Of a stretch of 64,000 nt of DNA, positions 41,093-54,900 are shown piece by piece; position 1 is the stretch's first letter, and every line of letters starts with the position of its first letter. The stretch comes from Tanytarsus gracilentus. Lineage: Eukaryota; Arthropoda; Insecta; Diptera; Chironomidae. The DNA lies in contig JAXRKN010000044.1 of NCBI GenBank assembly GCA_038502055.1, positions 1,336,001 through 1,400,000 on the forward strand, written 5' to 3'. A model generated the notes under the pieces. That model was given only the letters and a program-made list of their open reading frames with translations. It made no database searches and was not told the DNA's origin. A program made the position numbers and the translations under genes.

Positions 41093-44000
41093 CTAAAGGG
41101 TTATTATTGTTGTTGCATTTGTCTATGTACATATCAATCTCATTTTTTTAAAATAAATCTTTTCAATATAAAAAATTTATATGCTATATAAAAATCATGG
41201 TGGTGTGGTTTTTATTTAAATTTTTTATTTGGGGGAGGATAAATGCATTTTCCATACAATTTTGGAGGTTCAATTGCCAATTAATTTTTGGATAAATTGA
41301 AAAGGCAATTTTTCAGGGTTGGCAAAACTAGTCTAGGAAAATTTTTAGGGTTTTCTGCACTTCAAACTAGGACTAAACTATTTTTTAAATTGAATAATAA
41401 ATCTGCTAGGAAATTTCTAAAATTATTTAAAACTGCTGTAAATATGAAAACTGCTATAAAATTATCAACTGCTAGAAATTTTTAAACTGCTAGAAACGTT
41501 TTAAAATTTAGAACTTGACTAAAATGAGTTTATGGTTTTGTGATTTAGAAATTTTAAAGAAACTTTCAACTTTTTTTTCAATGACCAACTCTGTCGATGA
41601 TTTCAAAAATGTGCAATTTGTGATTAATTGTTTTTGCCCCTCAAAAACTTAAATTGTGCTCAACTAACCGAAAAATTGCATTTACAATTTTCCAAAATCG
41701 ATGGAAAAATTATCATTCATAAAATCCAATTTATTTTTTTTTCGTTCAAAAAAATGTTTATGAGGTTTAAACGGTTGAATTTATTTTAGTTCAACGTTAA
41801 AAAGATCTGCGACAACATCAAACTACCAAATAGCCCTTTTTGTTAATTAATACAAATTTATGATAAAACAAAGTTAAATAAAAAGAAACGTGACGATTAA
41901 TTTTGATGGAAAATTAATTTGAAATTTTAGATGGGTTGAGTGTTCTTTTTAACCTCAAATTTTTATTTTTTTTTATTACACCTTCGTATTGAAAAAATTG
42001 TTATAATTAAATTTTCTTTAAACTAGCATCATTTTTATAATTCTCTAAATATTATTGTTATTTTTATTTTATTTATTTAAACTTTTTTTCATTTCCTCTT
42101 ATTATTTTTTTTTTTAAAATACTTGATTAAATTGATTCTTCACATTGAAGTAAATTATTTATATTACTTTCGTTGGTATCAACAAAACCAACTGTTTATC
42201 TTATTGACCAGTTGAGGAAGGCTGTAGTGAGTTCTTACGGACGAAACTTGAATGTCCTGTTCTACACATTCTAATCTACTAGTTTATATTGAGGAAGGTT
42301 GATGATAAACCAAACTTTTGTACAATTGGTTTATTAATACTTTATAAATTTTGTTAAGTGTTCGTATGTTGTGTGATGTGGGTGGGCCAGTGCCTAACAG
42401 CTTGTCAGGGCTGAGGAAGGTTGTAGTGGCGGTAACTTTTATACAATGCCGTCGAAACCACCTTTGATTTATTTATTTTTCCAACTGCAATCGTAAGATT
42501 CAGTTGAGGCTGTGCTTAGTTGGAAACACTCAATGAGCGACAACAAGACTTGTACAGCTCAATTATTTCCGTTATGGGTAACAACGTCCGATCTATGTTC
42601 TCATTGCCGGACGTCCATAACGTTTTCTTTATAACTCCGCAGAGGGATTGTTCGATCGTCCTTCACCTCGTTCTCCAGAGAGGATTTGCAGCTCCCGAGG
42701 TGGGCGATTCCCGCGGGGACGCCTGCTGTTGAGGGGAAAAATGGGGTGTTTATACTCTATTCTTAGAGAAATCTTAAGAGTTCTGCATGATTACGTTTTT
42801 ATCGCTTTCGAGCTATGGAAAAGGAAATTAAAACGGGCGCGTCCTCCTGGTAACTCCAGCGTGCTACCTCTTTGTCATCTATCTATCTATCTATCTAATT
42901 TTAGATGGGTTGAGTGTTCACTCCTTAAAACTCTTTTTAGTTACAATTTTCCATCATCATTATCATATAAATCATGAGTGTCTGCACTCATCCATCCATC
43001 AATATTAATCAATCACGATTATCATCAATAATCATTCTATGTCTCTACTAATAATCATATTCTATCATAATCTCGTGTTGTATGTAGAAAAAATCTCTTG
43101 AAAATAAAAATTAAAAAAATTTCTGTGTTTGTAAAAAGAAGAAACACTTTATAGCGAGTGAGATCATAACCATGTAAAGCAATCAGGAGAGAGATGTAAA
43201 AGCTTAAAGAACAGCGGCAACACATTTAACTTTAATCTACATGCAACATGTTCAACAATGCAGTTTTGCATTTTATGAGTGGCACATGCAAGCAATAAGC
43301 AAGTTTTTAACATCATTATACACCATGCAGATATGTGTGTGTGTGGAAATTAAATTATGCATGAGGGTGGCGATGAATATAAAAAAACTCAAAAGCACAC
43401 CATGAGTGTGAGGGAGATAAGCAAAGAGTTGTAAAAACTTGTTGTAGTTATGAAGAGAAATTAAGTGAAATGTTCACATTCTCTCATAATGACGGTACTC
43501 ATTTTGTAGATAAGGGCATGAATGTGAGCAACAACAAATGGTCTCTCGTTCAGAGGAAGATTGATAAGCATAAAGTTTGCATATAAAGTGATGGTTTCAC
43601 TGTGGTGAGAGAAAACACATTTTACAGATGTAATTTTATGCTTTTTTGGAAAAATTGTAGAAAAAAATTAAATTTGAAAATTTTTCATCCTCCTCTTGGT
43701 TACTTTACAAACCCTCATTTATTCATTATTCGTTCTCAAATTAACCACTCATATGGGGGAGATTTATAGATTGGACAATGAACAATTTTACATCCATGTA
43801 TGAGCTTCGTGCATGTTCAAAATTTATCGAAAGACCAAATAATGACTTTTCTCTCCTCAAACAGCTTACGTCAACAAAATATTCTCACCACAAGATAATT
43901 GCCCTTCTTCCTACTCCAATTTCCAATTATGCTAACGAAAATTTATAATTTAATTACTTTCTGCTTCGATGAGATTATTGATTATTTACAAACAGAAGAA

Positions 44001-47000
44001 AAAATTAGCAAAAGTCAGCAAAAAAGTTGAAACAACGAAGATTTTGATTTTTTAATAAATTCATGAAAAAGTTTTGGAAGAAAATTAAAAATTAATTTTT
44101 TATCGGAGAATTTTTTTTAAGAATTTTTCAGTGAAATTCTGAAATTAAAAATTGTTTAAAAATAATCAAACTTTTTGAAGTTCAAATAAAATCAAGCTTC
44201 GAATTTCAAAATCACTAATTGCCTCCGACTCTTCACCAACAACGCTCAGTTTACAAAAGTTCTCGCTATTTAAATTCTTCGTAATTTAATTAGTTGAAAA
44301 AGTTTTTAACTCTCATCGAATGACGATAATTGAATTGAGTATTATTTGATTATTCTCTATAGTCGATAATCATTGGAATGTGAACATTGGAATAAAAATA
44401 TTGCGAGGTGGATCGGAAATTGACGAAGCTCATCGGAGCAAAATTGCTGATTGAGAATAAAACGAGGGAAAAAAATCATTGTCATTGAGCTGCGATGATG
44501 AATAAAATTCGTAATTATTTTTTGCTGAAACTTTTTTTGCTTTTGAACATTTTTTGTATTACAAATATTTCAATTTTTACTCTCTTTCTTTTGTGAAAAA
44601 AGTTCACCGCAATTTTAACCTTTCTCTTGGCTTTTTTATTCATCAAAAAGAACAAAAGAAGTTTTTTTTCTTAAGGATCAACCCAACTCTTAATTAATTG
44701 TGAGCTTCTTATCTTTTTTGCTCCTTGATATCCTTAAAATTTTTTTTGATTTTGATGGCATTTATTGTTGTTGCAATGATAAAAAAGAAAAGTTTTGTAA
44801 TTAAAAATTTTCTTATAGTAAAAAAATTATTTTGTTTAACGCGAAATATTTTTCCTCGATTGATTTTAATTGAAAAACTTTAACGTTGCGTTGTAAAAAA
44901 ATAGTTTTTTGTCCTTCATCACGAGAAAGTTTCACATGTCATTTTATAATGGAATTCTGCTCGAAAGGTGACGTGGCAAGAACTTAATTGAGGTAAGAAA
45001 AAAATATCAGCTCTATAAATAAATATGTCGAAAAATTGTCATGGATATTTTGTGTATTTATGGAGCACAAACGAAGGTGTGATGAGTTGAGAAAATTACA
45101 TCGGTAGGAAATTGTCTACCCTCCCATAGATCACTTATAAAATATCTTTTAGAGGTAAACTTATCAGCACATGTTTCTATTTTAAAATCCTAAAACCTTC
45201 TCAGAAGATGTTTATTTATAAATTGAGAGATCAAGAAGAATTTTTAATTTATTTGATGGCTGTGAAAATTTAAAATTTGATTTTCAAAAACAATTTTTTA
45301 ATCCATTTCTGACTTTATAATGAGATTTTAATCTCCCTTAAATCTTTTAAAAAAAACACAAAAAGCTAAAAAACTTTTATAAATCTAATAAAAGTCAAAG
45401 AAGAAAAACTTCATACAGGAAAGAAATTTTTCACAATCAACATAATAAAAATCCAGTTGATACCCGTTCATCTGTTGCAGTGCAAAAAAAAAGCACCAAG
45501 TTGCCTTGTTACACTCCGAAACAGAGGAAACGGATGAGATAAAAAGGGGAGAAGCATGAGAGAAAAGTTTATGCCATGAGTCAGCACTAAATGAGCAGCA
45601 GAGATGTGAAGCAAAAAGTTTCAAAAAGCTCTCGGCAATCTCATGTTAAAAGAAGAAGAGAAAAATGATGGAAATTTCTAACAATGAGAAATAATGTTAT
45701 GAAGTGCACGATGGAAGAATTTTATGAAGATCCTTGAAGATTTTAAATTGTAGCTAATTTGTGAACATGATAACATTTTCAATGACTGATCTGAGTCATG
45801 TGTAAAATTAAATTCTGCTTTGAGATGAAATTGTGATTCATTTAATTGTTCTCGGAATTTTAATTGCATCTCAACTATTGTTGCACGAATATTTTAATGA
45901 CATAATACAGAAAACAATTCCATAAAATTTTACAAAGTAAATGATCCAAGATGTGAATATCCTTGAAATTAGCTCGTTGCAAATCAAACGAATGCATTTC
46001 TGACTTAACAAGAAGCTTATCAACTCGAGAGACAACTAATTACCATGGAAATTGTGGAGGCAGGTGGGAGGAAAATAATCTTTGTAATGATTCTCGTATA
46101 TAATCGTCTGTGTGAGTGAGAGCATATGCAAATTATCATGTTGATGGAGAAAATTGTGCATACTAAAACTAGTTTACGTGACGATGCTTTTAAAATCCTT
46201 TTCTGTATTTTGCGAATGGAGTAAAATATGTCTCTGATGTGCGGAGAATTGTAAATTTACATGAATGTATTTTGCATACATTGCCATCATCAGGTTTGTT
46301 GCATCAACTAAACTATCGCATTTCATTTTTGCAATGAAAATTCTACATGAAGCATTTTTAGGAGAGGGAACATCAAACTAGTGAGGGGGAAATGCAATTT
46401 AATCCGAATTTTTTTTGTTTTTGTTTGATTATGTACATTGTGAAAATTTTGTCGAAAAAAGCTTTCGTAGTACAGAAAAAAATTAATGTTTGATTGTTAG
46501 TGAGTTTTTTGGCTTTGGCACTTGTAATTTATAGTTTTGAAAATTTGTAATTGGTGAGATTTCCCCCTTTAACATTTTCTCGAAGTTTTAATCCCCCTGA
46601 AATTTTTGATTTAATGACAAAGCCAAGAAAAATTTAAAATCAAATGTTCCTTCAGGTGCACTTAAATCACACGGGAAAATTACTATAAAGAAAAACTTTG
46701 CATTTGATTTGTGATCCATTGGGAAATTTAACAATTACACTCTAGTGAAGCGAAGGACTTTCTCTATATCAAGGCTGCATGGAGTGATTGTGATTGCGAA
46801 TAAAACTAAATTTAAACATTTTCCTTATTAAAGATCGGAAAATTACCACAAACAGCTATAAAATGTTTTCGGATTTTTACTTACAACAAATGTTTTCGAC
46901 ATTGGTATCAATTGCACAATGGTCTTTCCCTGTTTTATATGCACGTATGTGTGTTTGTGTGTGTTTCAATTCACACAATGGAATTTTTATTGTTTTATAT

Positions 47001-50000
47001 TTGATCGATTTGTGAAATTAATCACGGATGGTTGGAGCGAACGTGAGGGAGAAAAAACACGTTAATGGTTATTCTTAAAAAAAATGAAGAATTAAGTTTT
47101 GATTGATTGATGGTGTAAATTGTGTACAGAGAGTGATTTTGGGTTGGGGGTGCTTACACGTGTTTCACATAATTTTCTCTGTGCGATCTTCATTTTAAAT
47201 GCTCAAGGCGACTTGAAATTCAATAGTAATGAATTAATGATGATTTGGTGACTTTTTTTTCCATTAAGCGTGAGAGAATATTGATTTGATGACTTGCCGA
47301 TTTTGGAGAGTCAATTGAATTGAACAAAAAGTGATGACTTTGGAAAAAATGTGGATATATTAAAGTGATAAATTTTATTGTAATTTGAAGGTTCTCAAAA
47401 TGTAAACAAATAATAAAATATCATAATTTCATTTTAATAAATTCTATCTCGTTTTATTCTTCGCAAATAAAAATCCCTAAAAGCTCTTGAGTGTCTGAAA
47501 AGTTTAATATTTACTTTCGACTCAGTCTCCCGCAGCTATCAATTTACACTTGAATGAAAGATGATATTGAAGGTCTCAATTTAATTCTCCTCGAATACGA
47601 TATCACATTTTCATTGTTATCCTAATTTGCACTTTTTAACCTTGAAAAAGCACGAAGAGAAGAAAAGCAAGAGCTGCTGTGAGCTGTGGAATTTGAACTC
47701 TCAACCTTTTGTTGAGTGAGAGGAAAATTTTATTTTTTTTCCTCTTGTTATTTATTTAATTAAAACTTTTTCCTAACTTCGAGGGAATTTTTTACGTACA
47801 TCAAGATTCTTTTTTTGGAATGTTTTTTTGCTAATTAAAAGTTTTCTGCATGCTTTTATTGGATTTTCTTGGAACCATGAAGGAGGAAAAAAATTAATAT
47901 TTTTGGTGAAGTGTGAAGTTAATCAAAATGTTAAATAAAATTAAATTTTTTTAAAAAAATTTCGATCTTGTCCATCCCTTGAAAATTAATCGCATTTAAA
48001 ATTTTAAGGAAAATTCAGCGGAAAATCCATAAAAGAATTTTAATCATAAACTTTTCCTAACTCCACATCAACTTTGGAAATTTCTCCGCAAAGCTTTTCA
48101 TCAGCGCGTAATCTCAAAAATTCAATTTTCAACTTTAATACTTTAATATCATCCCTCGATGGTGCTTGTGAGCGAGAGCGAGTTTTGTGTGTTGAATAAA
48201 TAGAAATAAAAATTAAATATTGAGACAAGATTTATGTGCCGAAAGCAACTGGTGCACAGCATTGAATCGACAGATATACAAGAGGAAATGAAAAACTATC
48301 ATCAATAACAATAAAACGGAGAAACGGGTGAGAATGAGACAAAAATGAGAGAGAAAAAGAGTTTCAATATGTTTCGACTGACATCCATTTCCGTATGCTT
48401 GAAGAAGAGAAAAATCTCATTTTGAAGCAGCCAATTTTTATCTCTCTGTGTGTGTGCAAACAAAACCACTTGATTTGAATTCATCTCAAGAGTTTTTCTT
48501 TCTATTCTTGTTTACTTTTGTTGCGAGAGAGGATAAACATGTACCTCCTCTCATACCCTTGAGAGTGATTTCTCTCGCTATGAAGTTTGATAAAAAAAAT
48601 GGATATAAAATTGTTTTCAAAGCGTAAATAAACGAATTTTTGATATAAAAACATTTTAGACAACAGAAATGCAAAGAAAGCATTTTAAACAGTGTATGCA
48701 ACTACGGATGTAAACAAATAATTATTTTATCACTTTCAATATTTAATTTAAATACTTTTTTATCCCTCTTTGTCTCATCGTCCCAGACGCAAATGATAAA
48801 AACTCTTTTTATATTCTTTCATGCTTTGAATCAACAATATTGAAGACATTTTATGTGCAAAATATATTGAAGGAGAAAGAAAGAATGGGGAAGCAATAAA
48901 AAATTTTCATTTCCTTATAGGAAAGACATATTCCAATGCGAAAAAAGCGAGTAAAAGAGAGAAAAAGGTCGGAAAGTGAAATTGCGGATACACCAGAACG
49001 CGGCGCAAGAGGAAAGAAAATGATATTCGACATTTAAATGCTCCGCTGACTTGTGTAAGGTAAAGCTCAGCATAATTTTTTTCCCTCCTTCGGCGTTTAA
49101 GTTAATCATTGAAAAGTGAGAGAAAAAACCTCACAAACATAAATTTTAATTAAAAAGAAGTCAAAAGATTTGCATTGGAATTATGAAGAGCGCGAAAGTT
49201 TCTTTAATAATCTAAAAGAGTTGGGTAATTTGTCCCTCGAACAAAAGTCAAGCGAAAAAAAAGTTAAAAAGAAATTAACAAGCACATGAAAAAGCCAAGC
49301 AACAACATTGAATTTAATTCTCGTGTGTATGTTGGTGATATGGTTGTGCGGTTAGATGAAATTAAAAAAAAGTTCTGTGTGCATTTCTACAGTCATTATC
49401 ATGAAAATGTTTATGAGGTAAATATGAACTTTTACCTGCTGTCGCCTTCGTATGCGCTTCCGTGCGACGAGGAAAATTCTCCAATAGAGGAACAAAATTG
49501 CAAACAGTGGAACGTAGAAACTCGATGCAGTCGCGAAAATTTGATAGCCAATATCCTGTGACACTAAACAATCGTTCATCTCCAGTCTTTTATTCCAATC
49601 GGGATCCTTCCAGCCGAGTAGCGGTGCTATCGACACCAGTCCCGACAATATCCATATTATCACGATCATTATTACTATTCGACGCGCCGTCCTTTGATGG
49701 GCATAGTCTATATTCGTTACGGCCCAAAATCTAAATGAAAAATAAACAAAATTTAATGTTAATTTAGAAGAATTAAAATATTTTTTGGTGCTTCATGAAT
49801 TACAGCCATAAGCAGGTTAAGCTGTTTCAAGACTTTTGATCTTTGGATTGCTAGAACAAACATTGAGGTTAGTAACAGTTAAATATACTACAACTATCAA
49901 GTTTTAAGGTAGTAAGTGATCCCCGTTTTTTTCATCTACATATTTTAAAATATTTATCATTTTTAAAAAGCTTGAAAAAAGAATTTTAAACTTTTTATAG

Positions 50001-51932
50001 CTTCAATCTTCAAGCACTTTAAAAAATAGCAATTTCAATCAAAAAACTTCATCTAATGAACTTTCAAAATCACATTAACAGCGTTTCCTTCAACTCGCTT
50101 CTCAAAAATCACTTTAAAAGTTGGAAAAAGATGTAAAAAGACATTATTTAATTTAAACTTTTCCTCTTCTCCTCAATGATCAAGTTGAGAATCGAGACGA
50201 GATTTGCTTTTCGAGCATGAAGAGACAGAATTTCATGCAACGGAGGGGGAAAATTTTAACTATTAAAAATATGAAATTTAATTCAAACCATTTTTAGTAA
50301 TTTAATTGAGTAAAATTTTTTAAGAAGCTTTCGAAATTTTTCTTGTGATATTTTTTCCGAACAAACCCTTTATTACGCGAATTCATTGCTTTTTTTCCTC
50401 TCACATGTCACGATTCGAAGCGAAAGACAAAAAGCTACATCAAACGATGAAAAGAGGACGAAGGAAGTGTCTAAGTGAATTTACTCGCCATAAAAGAGAG
50501 AAAACACTGTCGTAAATTGAATTTTCATGAAATGTAAACAAACAGCAGAAAAAATAGTAATGCCTTCACACTTCATTAAAGCGAAAAAAAAACTTTAATG
50601 GCGTTCTCGCATTGAAATAGAGAAGAGGAGGAAAAAAGTTTTTTCTGTTTATTGTTGATTGAATTCGCTATGCTTGCAGCATTAAATTAGCAGTCTATAG
50701 GAACTTGGCAGATAAATTGTGAGCAAGACAAGCGGGAAGATAGATAGTGCTGGCGAAATAAAATGTTAATAAACTTGGAAAATGTGCAAATGAAACTTAC
50801 CGATCTAACGCGATAGCTACAAGATGAAGGATAGATGCTGTACAACAGAGAACGTCCGCTGACGTCCAGAGGTCACAAATCTCCGGACCCAATTTCCATT
50901 CTCTCGACACCTCATACACGGCCGAAAGAGGCATCACGAGACACGCGACGAGCAAATCGGCCACGGCAAGTGATAAAATTAAATTGTTTGCTACACTTTG
51001 TAAATTTTTCTCTAACAGTATTGCTGCTATTACAAATACATTTCCTGGAAAAATAAAAGAGAGAAGAAAACATTGAATGTCAGTTAGTTGTTGAAGGAAT
51101 TTTTAAATTATTGATTCATTCTTGAATGGGGTAAAATTTATTGCTGAATTAATTATGAGAACAAAATCAATTAAGAGAAACTTTATGAGTTTCAAGGCAG
51201 AGCTTTGACCTAGTTCAACTTTTATAGCTCCGCTATATATTAATTTTGGATTTCTCCTAAACCAGTTTTTGGCCCCTAGTGCCAAGACATTACATTGTGC
51301 AATATCAAAACATATACTCAAATGATAGGCCTAGCCAAACCCTACAAACTGGCGAAAACAGATTTGAAATCGGTTGATCCTACGAGGAGTTAGAGCCATT
51401 TAAGTCATCTTACTTTCTTACTTTCTCAGATTCTCAGTTCACAGCTTTCTTACTTTCTCACGATCTTACTGAACGCCATATCTCAACGAACGCTGTCGGA
51501 TTTGATTCGGGTTTGTGGCTAAAGATCTGGTTTTGGTTCTAGTTGTGCAAGAAGTATTTAATTTTGAGGTACGACCCTCCAAGGACCGTCCCTGAGTGCA
51601 AAAATGTCCTTTTTCATACAAATTTTCTCTTATATGGCTTCATGGGTATCGTTGAACTCGTAATTTGACCAGGAATCGAATGGAACTGACGATTTTTGAG
51701 GAATGTCCATCATGGCCGGCCAGGAGTGCCACTAATGACCTTTTTTAAAAAAAAGGGTTTAAATAATTTTTTTAAACTTTTAATTTAAAGGGGAAAAAAT
51801 TAAAAATAAAAATTTTTAGGAAAATCCCTAATGGGGGGGGAGGGGGGCAAAAAAATTTCATTTTTTAAAAATTTGGTTTTATTTATTTTTTTAAAATCTT
51901 ATTTTAATAGGGAAAAAAACAAAAAATATAAA

Positions 51933-51973
<41 letters not shown>

Positions 51974-54900
51974 CAAACCAAAAAAAAAACAAAAGAAAAA
52001 AAAAAAAAAAGGAAGAAAAAAAAAAAAAAAAATTTAAAAAATTTTTTTTTTTTTAAATTTAGCAAAATTTATACGTTTCAGATTTAGTACACAGCTTTTT
52101 ATTTATTACTAAAAATATTTCAACGAATTTAATAAATTGAGATTAAATAAATATTTTTCTCAAACACACATTAACCCAATAAACGTCACTTTTCATCAAT
52201 TTCTCAACCTCACTCATATCAGAGAAATTTTGATTTTGTTTTTGTTCAAACTTTTTCTTCTTTCTACCCGCAAAAAAAAAATTAATCAAGTCAATAAAGT
52301 CAACTTATAAAACTTTGGACACTTCAATTGACACTCGAACTCTCTTTCTGAAATGTTTTCGTTTCCGAAAATAAATTTGCTTTCCGGTAATGCGTTAAAG
52401 AGAGATGACGTAATAAGAGAGAGACAAACTTTATTCGGAATGAAAGTGAAATTGCTCAAGAAAGCGAAATAAATAAAGTAAAAATGTATAAATAAATAAA
52501 AGTGTCGGAAGTGATGTGGAATAAGGCGATTGTATAATGTGACATGCTACCTACTCACGTATTTATTCAGCTTGTGCCGAAGCTCACTCTGTGATGAGTT
52601 GAGCGAGATAGAAAAACAAAATAAGTGGATCAAATATAAATGAAATTTTTTTTCGGGAGGGAGAGACACATATGTGATGTGAATGCCATCATTGTTTCTA
52701 TGTTCAAGTATGTTTATCCTATTTTTGGAAATTCTAGCGTAAAATAAGCTTTTTCTGCTTCACGTCCTCTCTATGTGGCAAATGCGGAGGGTTAAAATTG
52801 TATCGTTTATTACGAATTATTAATTATTGTTAAGCGATTAAAATAAAATTGAATTATATAAGTGATGTTATGTTTCGTTGATTTCTAAAAAGTCTAAAAA
52901 TAAAATTTCCATCACACTAATCCAATACCAAATAAACAACACTCGATCTGACATTTCCCAAAGTGACACATTTTACACATAGCAAATGACATTGATATTA
53001 TATTGCAATAAATCAATGAGATATAAAAGTCGAACATCAACTGCGCCAGCGTTTTCATATGGAATTGATTTTTGCCTTCAAGTCTTTCCTTCGTTCATCA
53101 TCTCGATCTCTCTCTTGAATTCAAGTTGCTACTTCACAACCATAAATTTCCAACGCATTAGATGTGAAAGCTTCTTTCTCTATCATTTTATTCTCAGTGG
53201 TGCGATATTTTATTGATTCCGCTTTATGATAATGCATCCTTGCGGGAGATTCTTACAAGAAATTTTATTATTTAAAATTTTTCAATCTTTTAAAATTAAC
53301 AAATTAGGTTAAAAACTTTAAACCATTTTTTTGCAGCATTTTCAATTTTGGTTCATTAATAAACAATTTCAAAAGCAGCAATTATTTTTTTTCCACAAAA
53401 TGAACAACAAAGTGCATAAAATTAAATTTCTTTCAAATGAGCAAAAGCAAAAGTCGAGGTATAAAAGGAAAAACTAATGAATAATTAAAAACCTTTGCAA
53501 AGCTTCTTATTCAACATGAAATTTTTATTTTTTTATTTCTATTCAAACCTAACTCACACATATTTACCTCGATAATCTACACCATGAAATATTCTGCAAA
53601 AATTTAATGCCGTGTATTTCAAGAGAAAATCTAAATAATAAAGCTTCGAGCACGTTCTTGGTAGTAAATCATGGTGAAGAAGAAAAACTTTCGGGGATAT
53701 CCATTTTAAGCTAATGCTGTTGATGGAAAATTGTTTAGATGGGATGAGCACACAGCTTTATTTTTTCACGCACGTGATTAGGGAAAATTTTTGGAGCTTT
53801 AAAAATAAAAATTTAGGGAATATAGTTTTTGAAAGTTAAGGGGATTTTTTAATTTTTTTTTATTTTTGCCGAATTTCTTGATCCCTTAATTATTTTCTAA
53901 TCAATCCACAAAAAAATCTTTTTAACTTAAAAGCTTTTAAAAATCCTCTAATAATTTTAAAAAAATTAGAAATTTTTTTTTCCATCATCGCTTGAAAATC
54001 CAAATGTGATTTTGCTTCACTTCGATTTTCAATTTAATTTTTCACTCATCTATCTCACTTGGAAGTATCATTGCACAGTCACTATGGTGAAAGCAGTGCG
54101 AGTGAGATTGAAACTTTATCCCCGCACCCTCTCGAGTTTGAGAAGAATGTCAACATTCATTTTACGAAAGATATATTTCCAATTTCCTTAGAAAATTTAT
54201 CAATCTCTTGGAAAAGCCTTGGATGGCATTAATCTGCAGAAATCTTTCGCCTTTCTATCTCATAAGGACACTTGACACCATCATCATCAACAGCAGCGTT
54301 CAGTTGTGTGTGATTTAATGTGAAAAAATTTAATGAAACTTTTTTATCCAAGAAAGTTTTTTTCTAGCTTTTCTCTCTCGCACACCTTATTAATTTTCTC
54401 CGTCGAGAGCGGCAGAAAAGTTTTGATCTCAAAACATTTTTATTACACTCGAAGAGAAGTTTCGTAAAATAATTTTCCGCCAACTCTTCATTATCAGCTT
54501 TTATCGGCTGTAACTATTGTGTCCTTCCCTTGAGAATTTTATGGATCTTTAAGGCCATAAATAAATTCTTCCCTTCATCTGATGCTCGAATCAAGAGCGA
54601 AAAAGTGTGCGATGAAAAACTCATGGTGAATTAATTTAAAGACTTTTGTGATGAACTTTAAGAAAGCTAAAATAGGTAAAATTTTAATTTTAAGGATTTG
54701 AAACTACAAAAATTATTTATTAAAAAAATTTATTCTGAAATTTAAAGCTTTCGAGTCAATTAAAAAATATTTAAAAAATTTCGTAAAAGTTTCATTCCAT
54801 TTTTCATAAATATTTAATCAACTTTAACGATATCCCCGCAAATTTATCGATCCAAGCTCCAACATCTCATCTAACCACAACAACTTCTGACTACCAACTC

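Larger units (their letters stand above)
41923..42919 (+). mobile_element. Non-LTR-type retroelement insertion with 23-bp target duplication and (TCTA)n tail
   Basis: An identical 23-bp sequence (starting AATTTTAGATGG, ending GAGTGTTC) lies at 41923-41945 and 42897-42919. The roughly 951 bp between ends in ATCTATCTATCTATCT next to the right copy. A long target duplication plus a simple-repeat tail is the signature of target-primed reverse transcription, so the element points rightward. No reverse transcriptase motif is visible in the two short frames inside (42520-42732, 42648-42977), so it is SINE-like or a truncated or non-autonomous LINE. The 3' half is GC-richer than the surroundings. It contains repeated GAGGAAGG modules and a hairpin, listed separately. 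Confidence 0.75.
41093..49435 (-). other. Serotonin receptor intron 3 (8.3 kb)
   Basis: The intron is bounded by GTAAAAG (donor, 49435) and CCCTTTAG (acceptor, 41093), phase 0 on both sides. It therefore could also hide a small in-phase exon that I cannot see. It carries a retroelement (41923-42919), a degenerate tandem motif (41403-41492) and otherwise AT-rich non-coding sequence. Confidence 0.75.

Noticed and set aside
40763..41096. Cysteine- and serine-rich plus-strand frames
   Set aside because: They are antisense shadows of the repetitive third-loop coding sequence of the serotonin receptor.
42520..42977. Two overlapping frames in the retroelement as possible ORF1 or reverse transcriptase
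   Set aside because: No reverse transcriptase, endonuclease or zinc-knuckle motif, and one frame runs out of the element through the target duplication.
51831..52037. Poly-lysine open frame
   Set aside because: It is encoded by homopolymer A-runs in sequence that appears to be assembly noise.
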